Shown: in pieces, positions 47,750 to 60,608 of the stretch
Numbering within the stretch: position 1 is the stretch's first letter
Layout: every line of letters begins with the position of its first letter
Made by a program: the position numbers and the translations under genes
Notes under the pieces: model-generated
Told to the model about the DNA's origin: nothing
What the model saw: the letters and a program-made list of their open reading frames with translations, nothing else
Database searches by the model: none
DNA from: Lutjanus erythropterus
Taxonomy: Eukaryota > Chordata > Actinopteri > Lutjaniformes > Lutjanidae
Assembly (NCBI GenBank): GCA_020091685.1
Contig: CM034601.1
Span: 6,408,429 to 6,472,428, forward strand
Reading direction: 5' to 3'
Length of the DNA stretch: 64,000 nucleotides

Positions 47750-48075
47750 TTTTTTTTTACCCCACAAAGAACGTGGTAATTGCTGGTCTACTGCTGCCTC
47801 TCTTGTCCACAAGTAACGTTACTTTGGATCCAAAATAATGTGTTAAAATACCAAAATCTCACAGTAACACGTACACAGTAACTAATAGAGGCCGCAGTAG
47901 ACCAGCGCCTCCTGTGTTCTGCGCAGTAAAACCACTGTTTTTGTCAAAGAAGCCTGGTGAATGTGAAGAGAGCACAAATGGTAGCTTCAGTTCTCTGTCA
48001 GAATTAGTTTTTTTTTTAAGGGGCTACAGTACATTTTGCTGCTGCCCGTGTCCACAGCAGTGCATTAGCTTAGCT
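47750..48075 (+). repeat. Truncated copy of the TTAA-flanked element (family 2)
   Basis: Segments match the element at 56302-57049: CACAAAGAACGTGGTAATTGCTGGTCTACTGC with 56617-56645; CAGTAACACGTACACAGTAACTAATAGAGGCCGCAGTAGACCAGC with 56696-56740; and GCCCGTGTCCACAGCAGTGCATTAGCTTAGC with the right part near 56902-56930. Both long terminal repeats are missing. Confidence 0.7.
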
Positions 48076-49689
48076 TTTGTGATGATAGTGCTGATGTAAA
48101 TGACAATCAAAACGTGGTCTGTCTTACTTATGAACATTTATTTTCTGTCAAGTTTTTGTGAATGCTTAATCAGACACTAAACTTTGATATCATACATGCC
48201 CATTTACTATTTTGATCAACTTTTCCAGCGCAGGAAAAGGAGAAAAATGTTTAAAATATAAATTGCAAAAGGCAAACACAGACATCAGACACGTCGTTTT
48301 CTTCAACTGCAATCAGCGGAGTCGAGGATGCATGACATACAAACATATGCTGTGGCACCCCCCTTAGGCCAGTCAGCACAATTTGGAAAAGTAACTGCGT
48401 ATAACAGACGGACAGCCAGATGAATGAATGGTCAGGCAACAGTAGGACAAATCGGGTCAGTTCATACCCAGCCTCAGGTTCACTGTGCCAACAAAAGTAG
48501 GCTACAACAGTCTTATCAAAGTATAATGCTATGCATGTTTGCTCCATATTGATCACACAGAGAAAATCAGCTTGTGGAATGTGGTACAACTTTGATTTAC
48601 CAAGGTGTGTCTTGGCAAGTATTGTGGATGTGTGTGTGTGTAAGACTTAATTGTAAACCACAAACCACTAAATGACAAAACCTTTCCCAACACAGTTCCA
48701 TGCCAACACACTGACACTGAACTGAAAATCAACTTAGGAAACGTTCTCATTTCTGGCCTCTGAAGCCACATCATCTGTAACCTCAACAGAATCCTGACAA
48801 ATAGAAATTGAGCTATTTAAAACACGAGAAAGAGAACAGAAAGTCTCTCGACAACCTTGTTTATCACCCTATCAAGGATCCCTGCACCGCCTGCACTCAT
48901 TTATTGGATACAATGTGATGGTTATAAACCTCCAGCTTGCGATAAAACCAAAATTGGGGAGAGCATTCAATTGAAATGTGACATAAACAAGACAGTTAAG
49001 TTTGCATTTTGGTAATATTTCTTTAATACTAAATAGTTCGCACTTGGGCTGCCGACCTGCACAGAATATTTTCTGATATTTGATACTGCGCTTGATGGCA
49101 TCTGCTGCAATATTTTCTTTCTCTTTAAAATGTTTCTTTTATGCACTACCCTTTTCTTGCATTTGGCTTTCTCTCTATCTTTAATAGAACATGGAGAATA
49201 CTGTCAAATTTAACCAAGATGACCACTCAAAAGATTACTGGTCAAAGTAGAAAGCAGTAGCATGTTTCAGAAGTGTTGTTTGTTTGTCATCAGTCGTCAC
49301 AGATTTCCACCACAGAAACACAGCTCTTAGTTTTGGAATATCCTAGAGGTGGTGTGGGTAACTATTTGGACATCTGGCATTCAGACCTAATTATAGAAAT
49401 GATACTCATAATCTGTCAGCAACATAACCCCACAGTTTGGCAATCACTGCAGTGATTCTGGGGGTGGTTGGATTTTGGCATCTGGAGGCAGCTGCATGAA
49501 CAGATGATAGTGATTGGCTCCTGCGTGGGTAGGGGAGGAGGAGTGGTATCATTTGGCTTGTGTGATTGGTTGATGTGAACCGAGAGGGAGCCACATTTTA
49601 GCTCAAACATAATCAGTCAATTCTATTTGGACTACAATCAGAAACCAAAATGTGTCAGATACCAAAATCTTGTCCCTTGCCTGCTATTA
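48076..49689. other. Nothing recognised
   Basis: No gene. Frame 48251-48589 minus has no domain. Confidence 0.4.
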
Positions 49690-49775
49690 AGACTCGGTAA
49701 TATGACTTAAAAATAATATCTCTATATTTTCAGGCTCTGCTATGATATACGATATATCTCAATATTCACATTTTC
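49690..49775. repeat. hAT-like scrap
   Basis: AATATCTCTATATTTTCAGGC, then GATATACGATATATCTCAATATT resembles the 'gatatacgatatatctc' interior of fish hAT-like repeats. Confidence 0.4.
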
Positions 49776-49795
49776 CCTAAAACAACACTGTAAAT

Positions 49796-50072
49796 TAGGG
49801 CTGGGAGGAACGGACAAAATCAAATATCACAATATTATTTACCAAACATGTCAGTATCAATATTCCAACAAAATTGTAAGGGTGACTGTCTGTGTTTTCT
49901 CAAAATATTAACACAATGACATATTTTATTAATAATCATCAGTGATGTAGATATAATGACTAAGTGGCTAAAGGCGAATAATTATTGTCACGACAACAAT
50001 ATCCAAAGTCTAAGATGATATGTAGACTGATACCACAATATCAATGTAATATTGATATACTGCCCAGCTCTA
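49796..50072. mobile_element. Decayed hAT element with TAGGGCTGGG ends, about 277 bp
   Basis: The left end is TAGGGCTGGGAGG. The right end CTGCCCAGCTCTA, reverse-complemented, gives TAGAGCTGGGCAG. The interior has ATATCACAATATTATTTACC and CAATATCAATGTAATATTGATATA, as in the 'tagggctgggcgatatggcc' hAT group. Flanks CTGTAAAT and CTACAGAT match at 5 of 8 positions, an eroded duplication. Confidence 0.65.
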
Positions 50073-51559
50073 CTACAGATTCTGTATATTTATATGCAAA
50101 TATCTGTAGGTGTATCTGGGGTAACTAGGAACTGCGAGTCATAGAGTAATACCCATGGTTCCTTTTGTAGTCAAAAAGAATGTTCAACACTTCTATTTTA
50201 ATAATGTAAAAACCATCCATCACTTTAGGGCAAGATGAGGCACTTGAACTGAATACTGAACACTAATAATGAATATGTTGTTTTGTTTTTTTTAAAGCTT
50301 GCAGTAAGCTATCACATCTAAAAAAAAAAGATGCTAAAAGAGTTTTAGGAGTGTGAAATTATATGTTTTCTATCCAAAAACTTTCAGTTATTATGTCTGT
50401 TACAGGCCAAGGCTGACCACGTACAGTGTATTGCACAGTCGCTTATTGTATCGTTCACATAAAATGTGTGTGGGAGTAATTACTGCAATAAAAAATCTTG
50501 AAAACAGTCACTCTGTTGTGAGCTCTGTTGGATTAATTAATTACCTCTTAAGTAAACGGTAACTAAGGAAAACTTTTAATTAAAAGACTATTTAGTTGTA
50601 GCCAGCCATTTATACACCGTGCCAACATACCCTTTGTCCATAGGCAGGAGGCCAGTGTTGGCCTGAAATGATAATGATGATTGGCCATAAGTAAAACAGC
50701 AAAGAAATCTCATCACGCCGATACTGGCCCAAGTTTGGCTTTCCACTCAACTAATGTAGTCTGTCTTTGTAGCCCCTGCCCAGAGACTGCACATGAACTT
50801 TAACTCTCTTACTAATTAACAGGCAGTTACTAATTGTCTGTTTTCCTTGTTAATGAATAAATAAATATACAGATAAACACACACACACAAACACACACTC
50901 ATAAATTAAGCCATTACAAAGCTCTAACCCAAGCCATTAGATACTGCCCTACATATGTACAATATCTTCCTCTTTTCATTTTTAAATTCAGTCTGATCCA
51001 AAGCAAACCTCCGACATCCAGTAAAACGGATTTCAAGTATTTTAGAATTAGAATAATGAAGTCTATGTGAAACTTTTAATTGTATGAAGTGTTATCTGCT
51101 AGTGATAGACTTGTGCATTTAGGCCAAACTCTCCTCCCTCGTGTCCTCTGAGATCTCTATGACTAATTCATTATTCTAAGCCTCTTTAAGGTTGGCACTC
51201 AAAAGCTGTGTGATCACTGCAAGCAGATACAAAGAAATGGGGAACTTTATTATTCTTAGTCCAATTTACTCTGGATTTACCAATCTGTTTCCCCCCATTG
51301 TGTGAAAATTACATATGCTTTGCTCAGTAATTTCATGTGAAAAACAAACGCTGGCACTGTTAAATATATATATGGTAAATGCGGCACTAAACTGCATCCT
51401 GATCCTTTTCAGCCTCCAACTTATCTTTATCCGAGGCTGAGCACGCTCGCTGATGGTTGGGATGGTAGCAGCCAAGACTCAAAACCATCCCTCCTCATAT
51501 CAGAGGCGTAAAATAGTCATAGAAGTGGGAATATTTCACTTCTGTAGGACTGTTTGAAG
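50073..51559. other. No gene recognised; small simple repeats
   Basis: CA-rich DNA at 50877-50898 and a short AT run near 51364-51374. Nothing else. Confidence 0.4.
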
Positions 51560-51810
51560 AAATGCACCTCGATTATATCAAAAGACATGTGTGACACCTT
51601 TGTCTGTATAATTTATTTTTGCGCTTGCCCTTCCCTAATTAATTATAAATCAAACAGAGTCCAACGTTCAACTGTTCAAAGGGGAAATAAGATTTCTCTG
51701 CCCCATGGCACAAACAACTATTAATCTATCAGTGGGAGGTTGATAGGGTTTTAATCAATACCAATGATTCAATAATTACTCGGCCAGCAGCTGAGATTCC
51801 TGGCATCCAA
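51560..51810. promoter_or_regulatory. Candidate conserved non-coding element, unproven
   Basis: Repeat-free block with CTTCCCTAATTAATTATAAATC, GGTTTTAATCAATACCAATGATTCAATAATTAC and AAAGACATGTGTGACACC. Dense TAATT and ATCAAT words of the homeodomain/TALE type. Texture only; conservation not tested. Confidence 0.3.
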
Positions 51811-53589
51811 AACAAATGTTCCCACATGTAACCTTTGTTTTGGAACAAATAATCATCACCCACTTGAGTTTTTTTTTCTTCTTTTTTAAGATATTTCCAC
51901 CCTCACTCACTGAAGTTAGCTGCTGGATGTTTTACCGCTTGATACGATTAGTCGATGGGATGAATACATTTGATGCAAAGGCTGAATTTAAGGCAGTAGT
52001 CAGAATATCAGAAATAATACTAGTGCTGTCCCCGACTAAGATTTTTTTCAAGTGAATGAAATTTGGCCATTCCATACCAATATTCAACAACTTTTTTTCC
52101 AGTTAAGTGCACCAAACAAAATTCATAAATTCCTCTACTGACCATTAAACGTCATGTGTTAACTCGTTTGTAACGTGAAAACATCAGATTTTCACACAGT
52201 CATAAAAGGTAAAAGTGTGAGTCCACAGGTATAAATCACCTGCCCTGCATGCTCTGCACTCCTTCATGCCTTCAAGCATTAAGGGTTTATATTTCAACCA
52301 AACTAGACATTGACCAAACCAAGAAGTTTTTCCTGAGTTTTATTATGCTTCTGTTGAGTTGACAATGATGATGTGTTGCAAAAGCAAAAAATCAGCTCTT
52401 TCTGGTTAGACAAAATGTAATCTCACTGTAATGATCCTTTCCATAATGTTGTAAGACAACACAAGCCAACAAGCAAGCGTCACCTGTCCTGCACGCTTCA
52501 CTGGAGTGAAGTGGCTGACAGTGCATCACCTGCACTCTGTTTCTATCACTCTTTTCCACATCCATCAGTTAGTTTTGTGGTGATTTAGAGACTCTAAGAG
52601 AAACAAGAGCTTGAACTTGTTTATCAACCACACATTTCTCTTTCTCTCATCGGTTAACCACAAGCTAATATAAAAATATATTTATGAATCCTCATTAATT
52701 CCTCATTGAAATGTTCTCCCTGCACATTTTTGTAAGCTTTTATTTTACCCTGCAACTGTAAGGCACATTGACTGACAAAGAGGGGGAAAAAACCTTGATT
52801 AGAAGAATCTGAGTTGACTGAGGGGTCTCCAACTGATGATTCAAATCTTCAACTCTCAGGGGGCATCCCTAAATAATACCATCCAAAAACTTTTGCCAGA
52901 TCTCTAAAGTAAATTCTCTCTTTTTTTAATGATTTGGATATTTCTCAGAAATTAATTATCCGAGGATAAATCCCCTGAGATATATCAGCTAGTTTTCAAG
53001 GGGTTCCCAAAAAACACTCAAACAGAAAATAGACAGTAGCAGATATAATACAACAATGACAGAACAAACAACCAGCAGAAAATCAAACACTAAACAACAA
53101 AATTTAATAAAGAACTACAGAAGACGGTTACAAGCTTAGACTAGACACAATCAAAAGAAAAGGAACAATGATGTCTATAAATAAACAGTAAAAGCTAAGG
53201 ATGAGAAAACAAAACATTTTTAAAGAAGCTAAATGATGACAAAGAATGGATATTTAAAGGTAATTTATTCCAATCAGAAAGAGCCTGAAAGATAAAAGCT
53301 ATTTTTACCAGCTTACTTAGAGACATATTTCATATTTTGTCTATTCAGTTTGATTATATCCCAACATGTCTAAAATTTCGACTTTGTCTAAAAATACTGT
53401 AATCAGCCCATAAAATACAAACCATGTGAAGCTTATGATTAAAGACCACCAGCATTGTGCTCCTAAAACATTGTCAACTCACAATGGACAATTTAGAAAA
53501 AAGGGATTATGTTAGGTTCTTTACAACTCCACCACCAAGTTTACTGGAGATACGGGTGTGTAATACTAGTAGTGGCTACACTCCCAGAT
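51811..53589. other. Nothing recognised
   Basis: AT-rich DNA. 53030-53330 is A-rich with a weak resemblance to LINE-type tails, not assignable. Confidence 0.4.
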
Positions 53590-53772
53590 TTCATCCATTT
53601 CAAACATATTCTTCTGCCTCCACCAACTTGAGCCAATTAATCAGATTTCCCTCTACTCCCTCTGGAGCCACAAAAGACTTCATATAACTTTGTTCACATA
53701 CGCAGTAGCACTTCTCAAGATGTGTAAACAGGTTTTGATGTGAAAACTTGGTGGAGCTCCCCTTTATGTTGT
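53590..53772 (-). repeat. Teleost DNA-element fragment (family 3), terminal part
   Basis: GGAGCCACAAAAGACTTCATATAACTTTG, TAGCACTTCTCAAGATGTGTAAACAGGTTTTGATGTG and GGTGGAGCTCCCCTTTA align with 59110-59207 (GCCACAAAAGGCTTTATACAAATT, GTGTAAACAGACTTTGATGTGTAAA, GTGGTTCCCTTTAAA). Confidence 0.7.
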
Positions 53773-56301
53773 AGAACATAAACTCCCCCAAGACTGCTCC
53801 CCCAAGTCCTCAATGGCAGCTGTGACCCTGGCTGACTCAAAGGCTAATGGACATTTTTGTGGCTGCTTTAATTCATCAGATAAGTACCTTAGTAAGTCTG
53901 CCTGGTCTGCACTGAAGGTTCCAAACTGGCTGCTAACAATTAACATGTAAAAGCACAATCTGCATCGCTGGTGGTTTTGATGGAAGCAGCGATATCACTA
54001 ATAGGTCACTAATAGCCTGCGCCTGCATGTTGTCCTTCACAACATAAGCTTGAAAACACACATTTTCTACATGTAATAAAGTGAAAAAATCAGAAGGGAC
54101 CATTCCACAGTGTCATGAACCCTAGGAACCAAACAACCATGCATTTTTGGACTGCAGCATGGATGGTACTGCGGTTGTTGGACTATTGAGTGTAGATTTG
54201 CAAAAAGCAACAGATCATTAGTTTTATTCCTTCCTTTTCTCACACCTATTTTCCTTTTAAAAAAGAGAAATACAATGGTTCACCTTCTGAATTTAAGTTT
54301 CTCTCTTTTACCAAACTAAAACGAGCTTAAGTGGCTCATTAAATCCTCATAAAACACACTCCACTTAAACTCGAAAGAAACACATGTAAAACTCACCTAA
54401 ACCGTCTTTGTTGGTCTGTCCACCCTTCCAACAATCACCAACTCTGGTTTGGTCGAATTAAAACCTTAATTCACCACAGGAGTCTAACTCTGCAGGCTGT
54501 TCACCTCTCACGTCTCACTCAGCTCAGTGCACTCATGGTCCAGCTGAGTGAGTGTGTACCGTGTCGCTGGATGACAGTGCGTTGTTGGGCAGCGGCTGTC
54601 ACTCCGCAGACCATTACACTAGACAATATGACAAATATCCCCCCCAAAAAATCAGCCAAAGAAAAAAGACAATCTGCGATGGATTCAGCCCATCGCTGAT
54701 GGGCGATATATTCATCAAATCATCCAATCCTAATATCACCACAGGGATTTTCTCTTGCCACTGTCACCATGCGCTTGCTTATGGAGGGAAGAGTTGGGTT
54801 TCTATAAATTTTGCCTTTATTTTATCTTTAATATTAATTCAGTAATATTGTGTATGTATGTATAGTGTGTATGTATGGTCTAGATCTGCTCTTTATGAAA
54901 TGCGCCCTAATTAAATAAATAAAACTGACTTGTTAAAAAGGCACACTGCTGTTGTTGTAGTGTGGCACGTGCAGCTCACACAGCCGCCCCCCACCATTAC
55001 AATATAGATTGGAAAAATATTTTTCATATTCTCTCTAATTGGTATCTTTTCTCGTGAATTAAATGACAGGGAAATTAATCAATTTCTCATTTTTGCTTGT
55101 GCCCCCCGGGACCCTTTTTAATACCCTGCTTTAAGAACCAAAAGATTAAACCAGCATTAATTGAACAGGTTCTTAAAGCACATCTCCATGTCAGGAGAAG
55201 ACAGAGGATAAAGTTATGAAGGCTGCTTCCAATGCAAGTGCTCCAGTTTCACGTTACTCCATCAGGGAGGTACAGAGGGAAATTGCCTGTATTTCACATG
55301 GGGAGTGTCAACTGCCTCGACGTCAGGTTAAGATCTGAGTGGACACATACGATTTAAATTCAGAGAAGCGATTCCTCAAGCAGAATTTGTAAGCATGGCA
55401 GATGTAAAAATTGAGATGCATGGGGGAAAAGGGATATCACTAATTTAACATAACTGCTTAAGGACAGGTTTAAGTGCTACAAGTTATTTTTTATTCATCA
55501 AAGACAGCGAGTGAGCAATGTTTACTGAAATGTAAGGCTAACATTTTACATAAACTAGAATTTTAATCAAACACTAGCCCGGCCCAAAGCAAAAAAAAAG
55601 TGGAGGAGCTGGCAGCTTTTTTTCCTTTGTGTGGGTTAAATCCTGTTTCATAGGCTTATAGTAAAAATTATTATAATGTCTTTTGGAGCTAATATAGCAT
55701 AGCAGAGACCATTATAATAGTCAGTGATTCCTTCTTCTCTCAAAGCCTATGTAACCTAATAAAAGAATTGATTACACTGAGCATTGCTCAAACTGGCGGT
55801 ATGCTCTGGGGTAGGAAAAACACTGATGCTTTCATAGACCACAGAGGACACAGTAAAATAATATAGACTCAAGTCAAGTAAGGCCAGAACCTTTAATTCT
55901 ATTACAGCACAACAAGTGCACCAACAATATTTTGCAAACCAGCTCAGGGACAGTTGTTGATGTCTAATTCAGAGCTAAGCACTGCATATGTAAAGCAAAA
56001 AAAGTTCAAAACTGATGTCAGACTGATCTGTACGAGATCAGCAAGAACACGGATGAGTTTCAGTCTGCTTTAATGAAATAGGTTATCAGTATTGTTCTCA
56101 AAAACACCAACAGTGAGTGAGTGAAGGTTTCTTTCCCTGAGTTCATCCTGTAATGGTTGACACTGTGAGTGGTCTGACTGAGCGAGTGGTTCCTTCTCTA
56201 TGTGTTCTGCCATTTTTAGATAGAGCTGAATGTGATTTTATGGGGTCCACAGCTGAAAATAGACGTTTTTTTCTCTCCACGGGAGAAAAATAAACTCAAA
56301 C
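53773..56301. other. No gene recognised
   Basis: 54480-54720 is GC-richer with a GCGATGG / CCATCGC dyad near 54677-54697 and may be a further worn DNA element. A TGTATGTATG repeat lies near 54851-54878. Nothing else. Confidence 0.35.
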
Positions 56302-57049
56302 TTAAAGGGATAGTTCAGATTATTTGAAGTGGGGTTGTATTAGGTACTTCTCCATAGTCAGTGCATTACCTATAATGACGGTCGGCACACCCCCAGTTTG
56401 GAGAAGCAGTGTGTAGGAAAATAATCAATGCATTGGTGTGGACAGGGTCTTCAGGAAAACAGATTTTTTAGATTGTACACTATATTTAGAATATTTTCAG
56501 CACTTTACCTGGCTGTCAGAAAGCCTTTTCTGGTGGGAAGCGGCTGTTAAAAAAGTTAAATACTGCTGCCTCCAAAACCCACCAGACCCCACTGGCAAAA
56601 TCAATCATTTTACCTCACAGAACATGGGAGTTGCTGGTCTTTAGCTGCGGTGGATTCAAACCTCAAACTCACCTCATAAATCAGTAAAGTCATGCAGTAA
56701 CACAAACAAACTAGCACACTGAGGCAGCAGTAGACAAGCAACTCCTGTCTACTGCAAGATAACATTACTAATTTTGCCAGTTGAGTCTAGCTGAGTGAGA
56801 GAAAGCAATATTTGGCTTACGTAACAGCGGTTTCCTGTCAAAAAAGGTTGATGCCAGCAAGGTTAAGTGGTGAAAATATTCCAAATACAGTGTACACTGG
56901 CCCTGTCCACAGCAGTACACTGCTTATCTTTCTACACTGGTACTCCTGCTGCTTTACCAAAGTGAGGGCATCTACTATAGGTAATACACTGACTATGGAT
57001 AGGTGCCTCATATAACCCCACTTCAAATCACTCAGAGTATCCCTTTTAA
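56302..57049. mobile_element. DNA transposon with long inverted repeats and TTAA target site, 748 bp
   Basis: TTAA at 56302-56305 and 57046-57049 bounds the element. After the left TTAA comes AGGGATAGTTCAGATTATTTGAAGTGGGG; the reverse complement of the right end reads AAGGGATACTCTGAGTGATTTGAAGTGGGG. Similarity continues through CCATAGTCAGTGCATTACCTATA / CCATAGTCAGTGTATTACCTATA for about 70 bp. The 4-bp TTAA duplication points to a piggyBac- or Kolobok-type transposase as the driver; I cannot decide between them. No transposase frame. The frames 56438-56644 and 56812-57015 are chance. Confidence 0.85.
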
Positions 57050-58699
57050 GTGTACTGTTGCCCATGACATAGTTTTTTGGGTTTTTTTAAAAAGTGGGTT
57101 AATGTTCCAGCATTTAATTTGAAATTTAATTAGTAATGATTTCACAGGTCAGAGATGGAGTTCCGTTTGACACAGTTTGGATTATATCCTAAATCAATGG
57201 CTTGTTGGCAGGAGGTGGAAGTAGGGAATCTAATATGAACCCCAAAGCCCAGGATGCATTTGAGCATTTTGTTTTCTATCAGATCCTGATTCATTTATGC
57301 CACTTCTCTGTGCTGTTTTCTGTCTAGATTTGAATGCTCACTGAGTTCCCCTTTGTCACCACTGATGAATGTGCTTGAATTAAAGATGACAAGACAACAG
57401 AAGCCAGTGTTTGTACACAACATGATCACTGAAGTCAGGCAAATCCAGTGCAGTCAATGCTATGGTGGCCTAATTTGTAAAGCATTTGTTTCCCTGCGTT
57501 AAAATCAATGTGACTAAGATTCAAACTGTATGTTCAGCAGATATACACACTCTACAGTCAACAAATCCTAGACGGCATTATTGATTGATGTCAGGGTTAT
57601 TTTGGAGACAAACTCGACACAATAAATTGAAGTTTGTGTTCGGTTCACAAATCGGTTCATTGTCAGTTCTTTTTCAGCTTTTTGTTGTCATTTCATGAGT
57701 ATTTGGCAAAGCTGCAAACACCACTACAAAGTATTTGTTTTAGTCATATTCACAACTTTTGCTGCAATTTTATTTTTTCTGAGAATGCCACGATGTTTCA
57801 CTCAGAGTTCTGCTCTTGAATTAGACAAATTACAACAGTCTATGAGAAAACCTTAGAAATGCTACAAGTAATATGTTAAATAGTAGAAATTTCTGAGTAA
57901 TACTGAGGCAGAAACTGTCTGTTTTAAATGAAAACTGTTACATTCAGTAAATACAACAGCTCTGTGAACTTGTGGTAAAACAGATTGTGTAACCTAAGGC
58001 TAAACGCTGAAGCCGTCAGGACTGGCAGAACTCCAGCAAAATCAAAAACCACGGCCAGACTACGGACCACACTGCGATGTTTATTTACATCAACTTGAAA
58101 AGCCGCTGTGTTCTCCACACACACAAACTCAAAGTGCAAAATGGAAAGCCTGTCACTCACAAAGAGGAGACATCTTGTCATGTTCATGGAATTAACAAAA
58201 GGAGCTGACAGCTACATCTAACATCTAGAGGCAGGTATACAGGTAGGACCATTCATCATAAATCACAACAGAACTGTCAGTTACCACTTTCACTGTACAC
58301 ATCTTTAAAATTTAACTGGGAAAACATTTGTTAGAACTGCAAGACTGCTGCTGCAAATTACTCTATCGTGTTGATTAATCGACATAACATTTGATTAAAA
58401 CAGTGTCAGAAAACCATCAGAGACACACCAAAATCAAAAGACAGACTGTTAACAATTACACAAGACAAAGGGAAGTAACAAATCCTCACAAATGTGAAGC
58501 AGGAACTGGAACTTGGTAATCAAAAATGTTGTTCATTAATTTTCTGCTGGTCAACAAAAAAAACAAAACAATCATTAATCATTTTTGTTCTACCTGTAGT
58601 CATCACTAAGGCTGCATTCACTTCATTTTGAAAGTGGAAAATTAGAACAATGTCATAAAATCAATGCCAGAGAACCAGAGACAGTCTTTTTCCATGTAT
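57050..58699. other. Nothing recognised
   Basis: No gene or clear repeat. Confidence 0.4.
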
Positions 58700-59208
58700 T
58701 CTTCTACCTTGCCAAAACCTGCTGCCTACATTACCCACCATGCAGCTCAACTGCTGACACTTCAGGCAGAGATTTGAGTGTGTTATTTGGAACATCCAAG
58801 TTCAGTTAAACTTCCACCTGTCCTGGGTCTCGTCAGGCCAATCACAACCATTTATCTAATATGGGGCGGGTTTGATATGTTGACTTTACAGCGGCATTTT
58901 CAGAGATGCAGAGATGTCATTGCAGAGATGAGGAGTGAGCAGCAGAGGTCTGGCATGCTTACTTGTTTCTAACTTCACACCACCCAAAAAGGGATTAAAT
59001 TAAATTATTGTTTACTCTATCACCAGCAGTTCATTAGAGATTCAGAGTGTTTCTTTAGTCTTTAGCCCTAACCGAGCTGAGGCAACTCACCAGATTTCGT
59101 GCTCACTCTCTAGCCACAAAAGGCTTTATACAAATTCACATGTGCCATAGTACCCCCTAATATGTGTAAACAGACTTTGATGTGTAAAATTAATGTGGTT
59201 CCCTTTAA
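58700..59208 (+). mobile_element. Longer copy of the family-3 DNA element
   Basis: Contains both the CCTGTCCTGGGTCTCGTCAGGCCAATCACAACCATTTAT / GGGGCGGGTTTGATATG segment (shared with 40851-41000) and the GCCACAAAAGGC ... TGTGTAAACAGACTTTGATGTG ... TTCCCTTTAAA terminal segment (shared with 53590-53772). It therefore links the other two fragments into one element. TTAA at 59205-59208 may be the target site. The left end is not identified. Confidence 0.65.
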
Positions 59209-60544
59209 ATCTAAGTTTGAATCCCCACATTCAAACTTATTTTTAGTTGAGAATTTCAAATAAATCTCAAACTAAACATGCAATACAGCACATATTTGCT
59301 TTTTCCAAATAGACTAGTGTTCACTGAATATAAGTAGCACAGTCAGTGGATTCATTGCAGTGTTTGCAGACTTTGTTGACAGTTCTACAACTTGTATTTT
59401 GAAAGTGGGAGATACTGGAGTCCCACATGTTCTTCTTGCAATTACCAAGCAGAGACAAGAGGGTTTTTTTTTTTTTGCCAGCCTGCTGCTTGTATTTACA
59501 GTAAATCTTACACGACATGATCTGACACGACATAATAAAACGTCACCAGCTACCTTCATAGAAGTGGTTGTCAAAGTCTAACACTAAGATTATTCTACAA
59601 GAGCATGTAGCTTGTTCCACTTGTGCTGTGGTGACAATGAGAAACAGTCATGAACTTTGAGAACACTAGGCAGACACGGCAAACTGCTCCAGGAAAAGCA
59701 ATCCCACAGCTGAAAACGATATTGTGCTGGGAACGAATTAAGTGTTGGCCGATTGTAGAGGAGGAAGCTGAGGTTGGTTGCCAGAGTGGAGCATGCATGT
59801 CTGAGTCCTTTAGCAGATTTGTAGCACTGGGAATTCAGTGTGTATGTGTGTGTCTGTGTGTACGGGTGGTAAGGGAGATGCTGAAAGATGTGCTGAAAGC
59901 TAAAAATCTGGTCATATTTCTTCAGTTTCCACTGCACTGATCGCAGACAAATCCTTCATATGGAGGCCAGCAGTCCACTGAGAATTACTGCTGATATGCA
60001 GAGCAGGAGAGCTGACACATCTGCACCACATGGTTTATCTGCTTTGACTTGGTCGATCTCTCCAGCTCTACAGTCTGACAAATGACACATACTGTATGTA
60101 TAACTAATCTTAAACACCCACAGCTCATTATCTCTCATGTCGAATCCTATTAAAGAACGCCTTTTCATATTGAGCCCTCTACATTGCGAAATCTCAGAGC
60201 TGTGTTTAGCTATGTCTTACTGGGTGGAACAACATATTGATTCTGATACATTAATTCCAAATACAACAATATGATCATATCCAATGCATATACCGTAAGC
60301 CCCTGTAAGCCGCATAATAAAACTCAGCCTGTGGAGCAATAAAGTTACGCACATTTTATTTGCCAAGTATTAAGATATTTAGGATACAGTGATCACATCA
60401 ACTATAACACAGAGGGGAAATAAATATTAATAATAAAAATAAAAATATTGAAATATTGATTATAAATCTGCTCCGTTGGGCATCAAGAACCGATTCCAAA
60501 TAAGAATAGATTCCTGCACTTATAGACTTGCGAGTTGAGTTCAA
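59209..60544. other. No gene recognised
   Basis: 59590-59940 is open on both strands (59650-59940 plus, 59590-59937 minus) and of balanced composition; I do not recognise it, and it could be transposon-derived. T run at 59465-59477 and GT-rich DNA at 59839-59860. Confidence 0.35.
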
Positions 60545-60608
60545 TTCAAGGATTGCTCGATTGCCCACAGTAAGTAAAATGTCATGCTGGGCAAGTAACT
60601 CTAGCAAC
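60545..60608 (+). repeat. Left part of an old family-1 relic split by a hAT insertion
   Basis: AAAATGTCATGCTGGGCAAGTAACTCTAGCAAC aligns with 31119-31150. It continues on the far side of the inserted element at 61326. Confidence 0.7.
60601..60608. repeat. Left 8-bp target duplication (CTAGCAAC)
   Basis: Identical to 61326-61333. Confidence 0.95.

Noticed and set aside
48251-48589. 112-codon minus-strand frame
   Set aside because: No domain and no supporting context.
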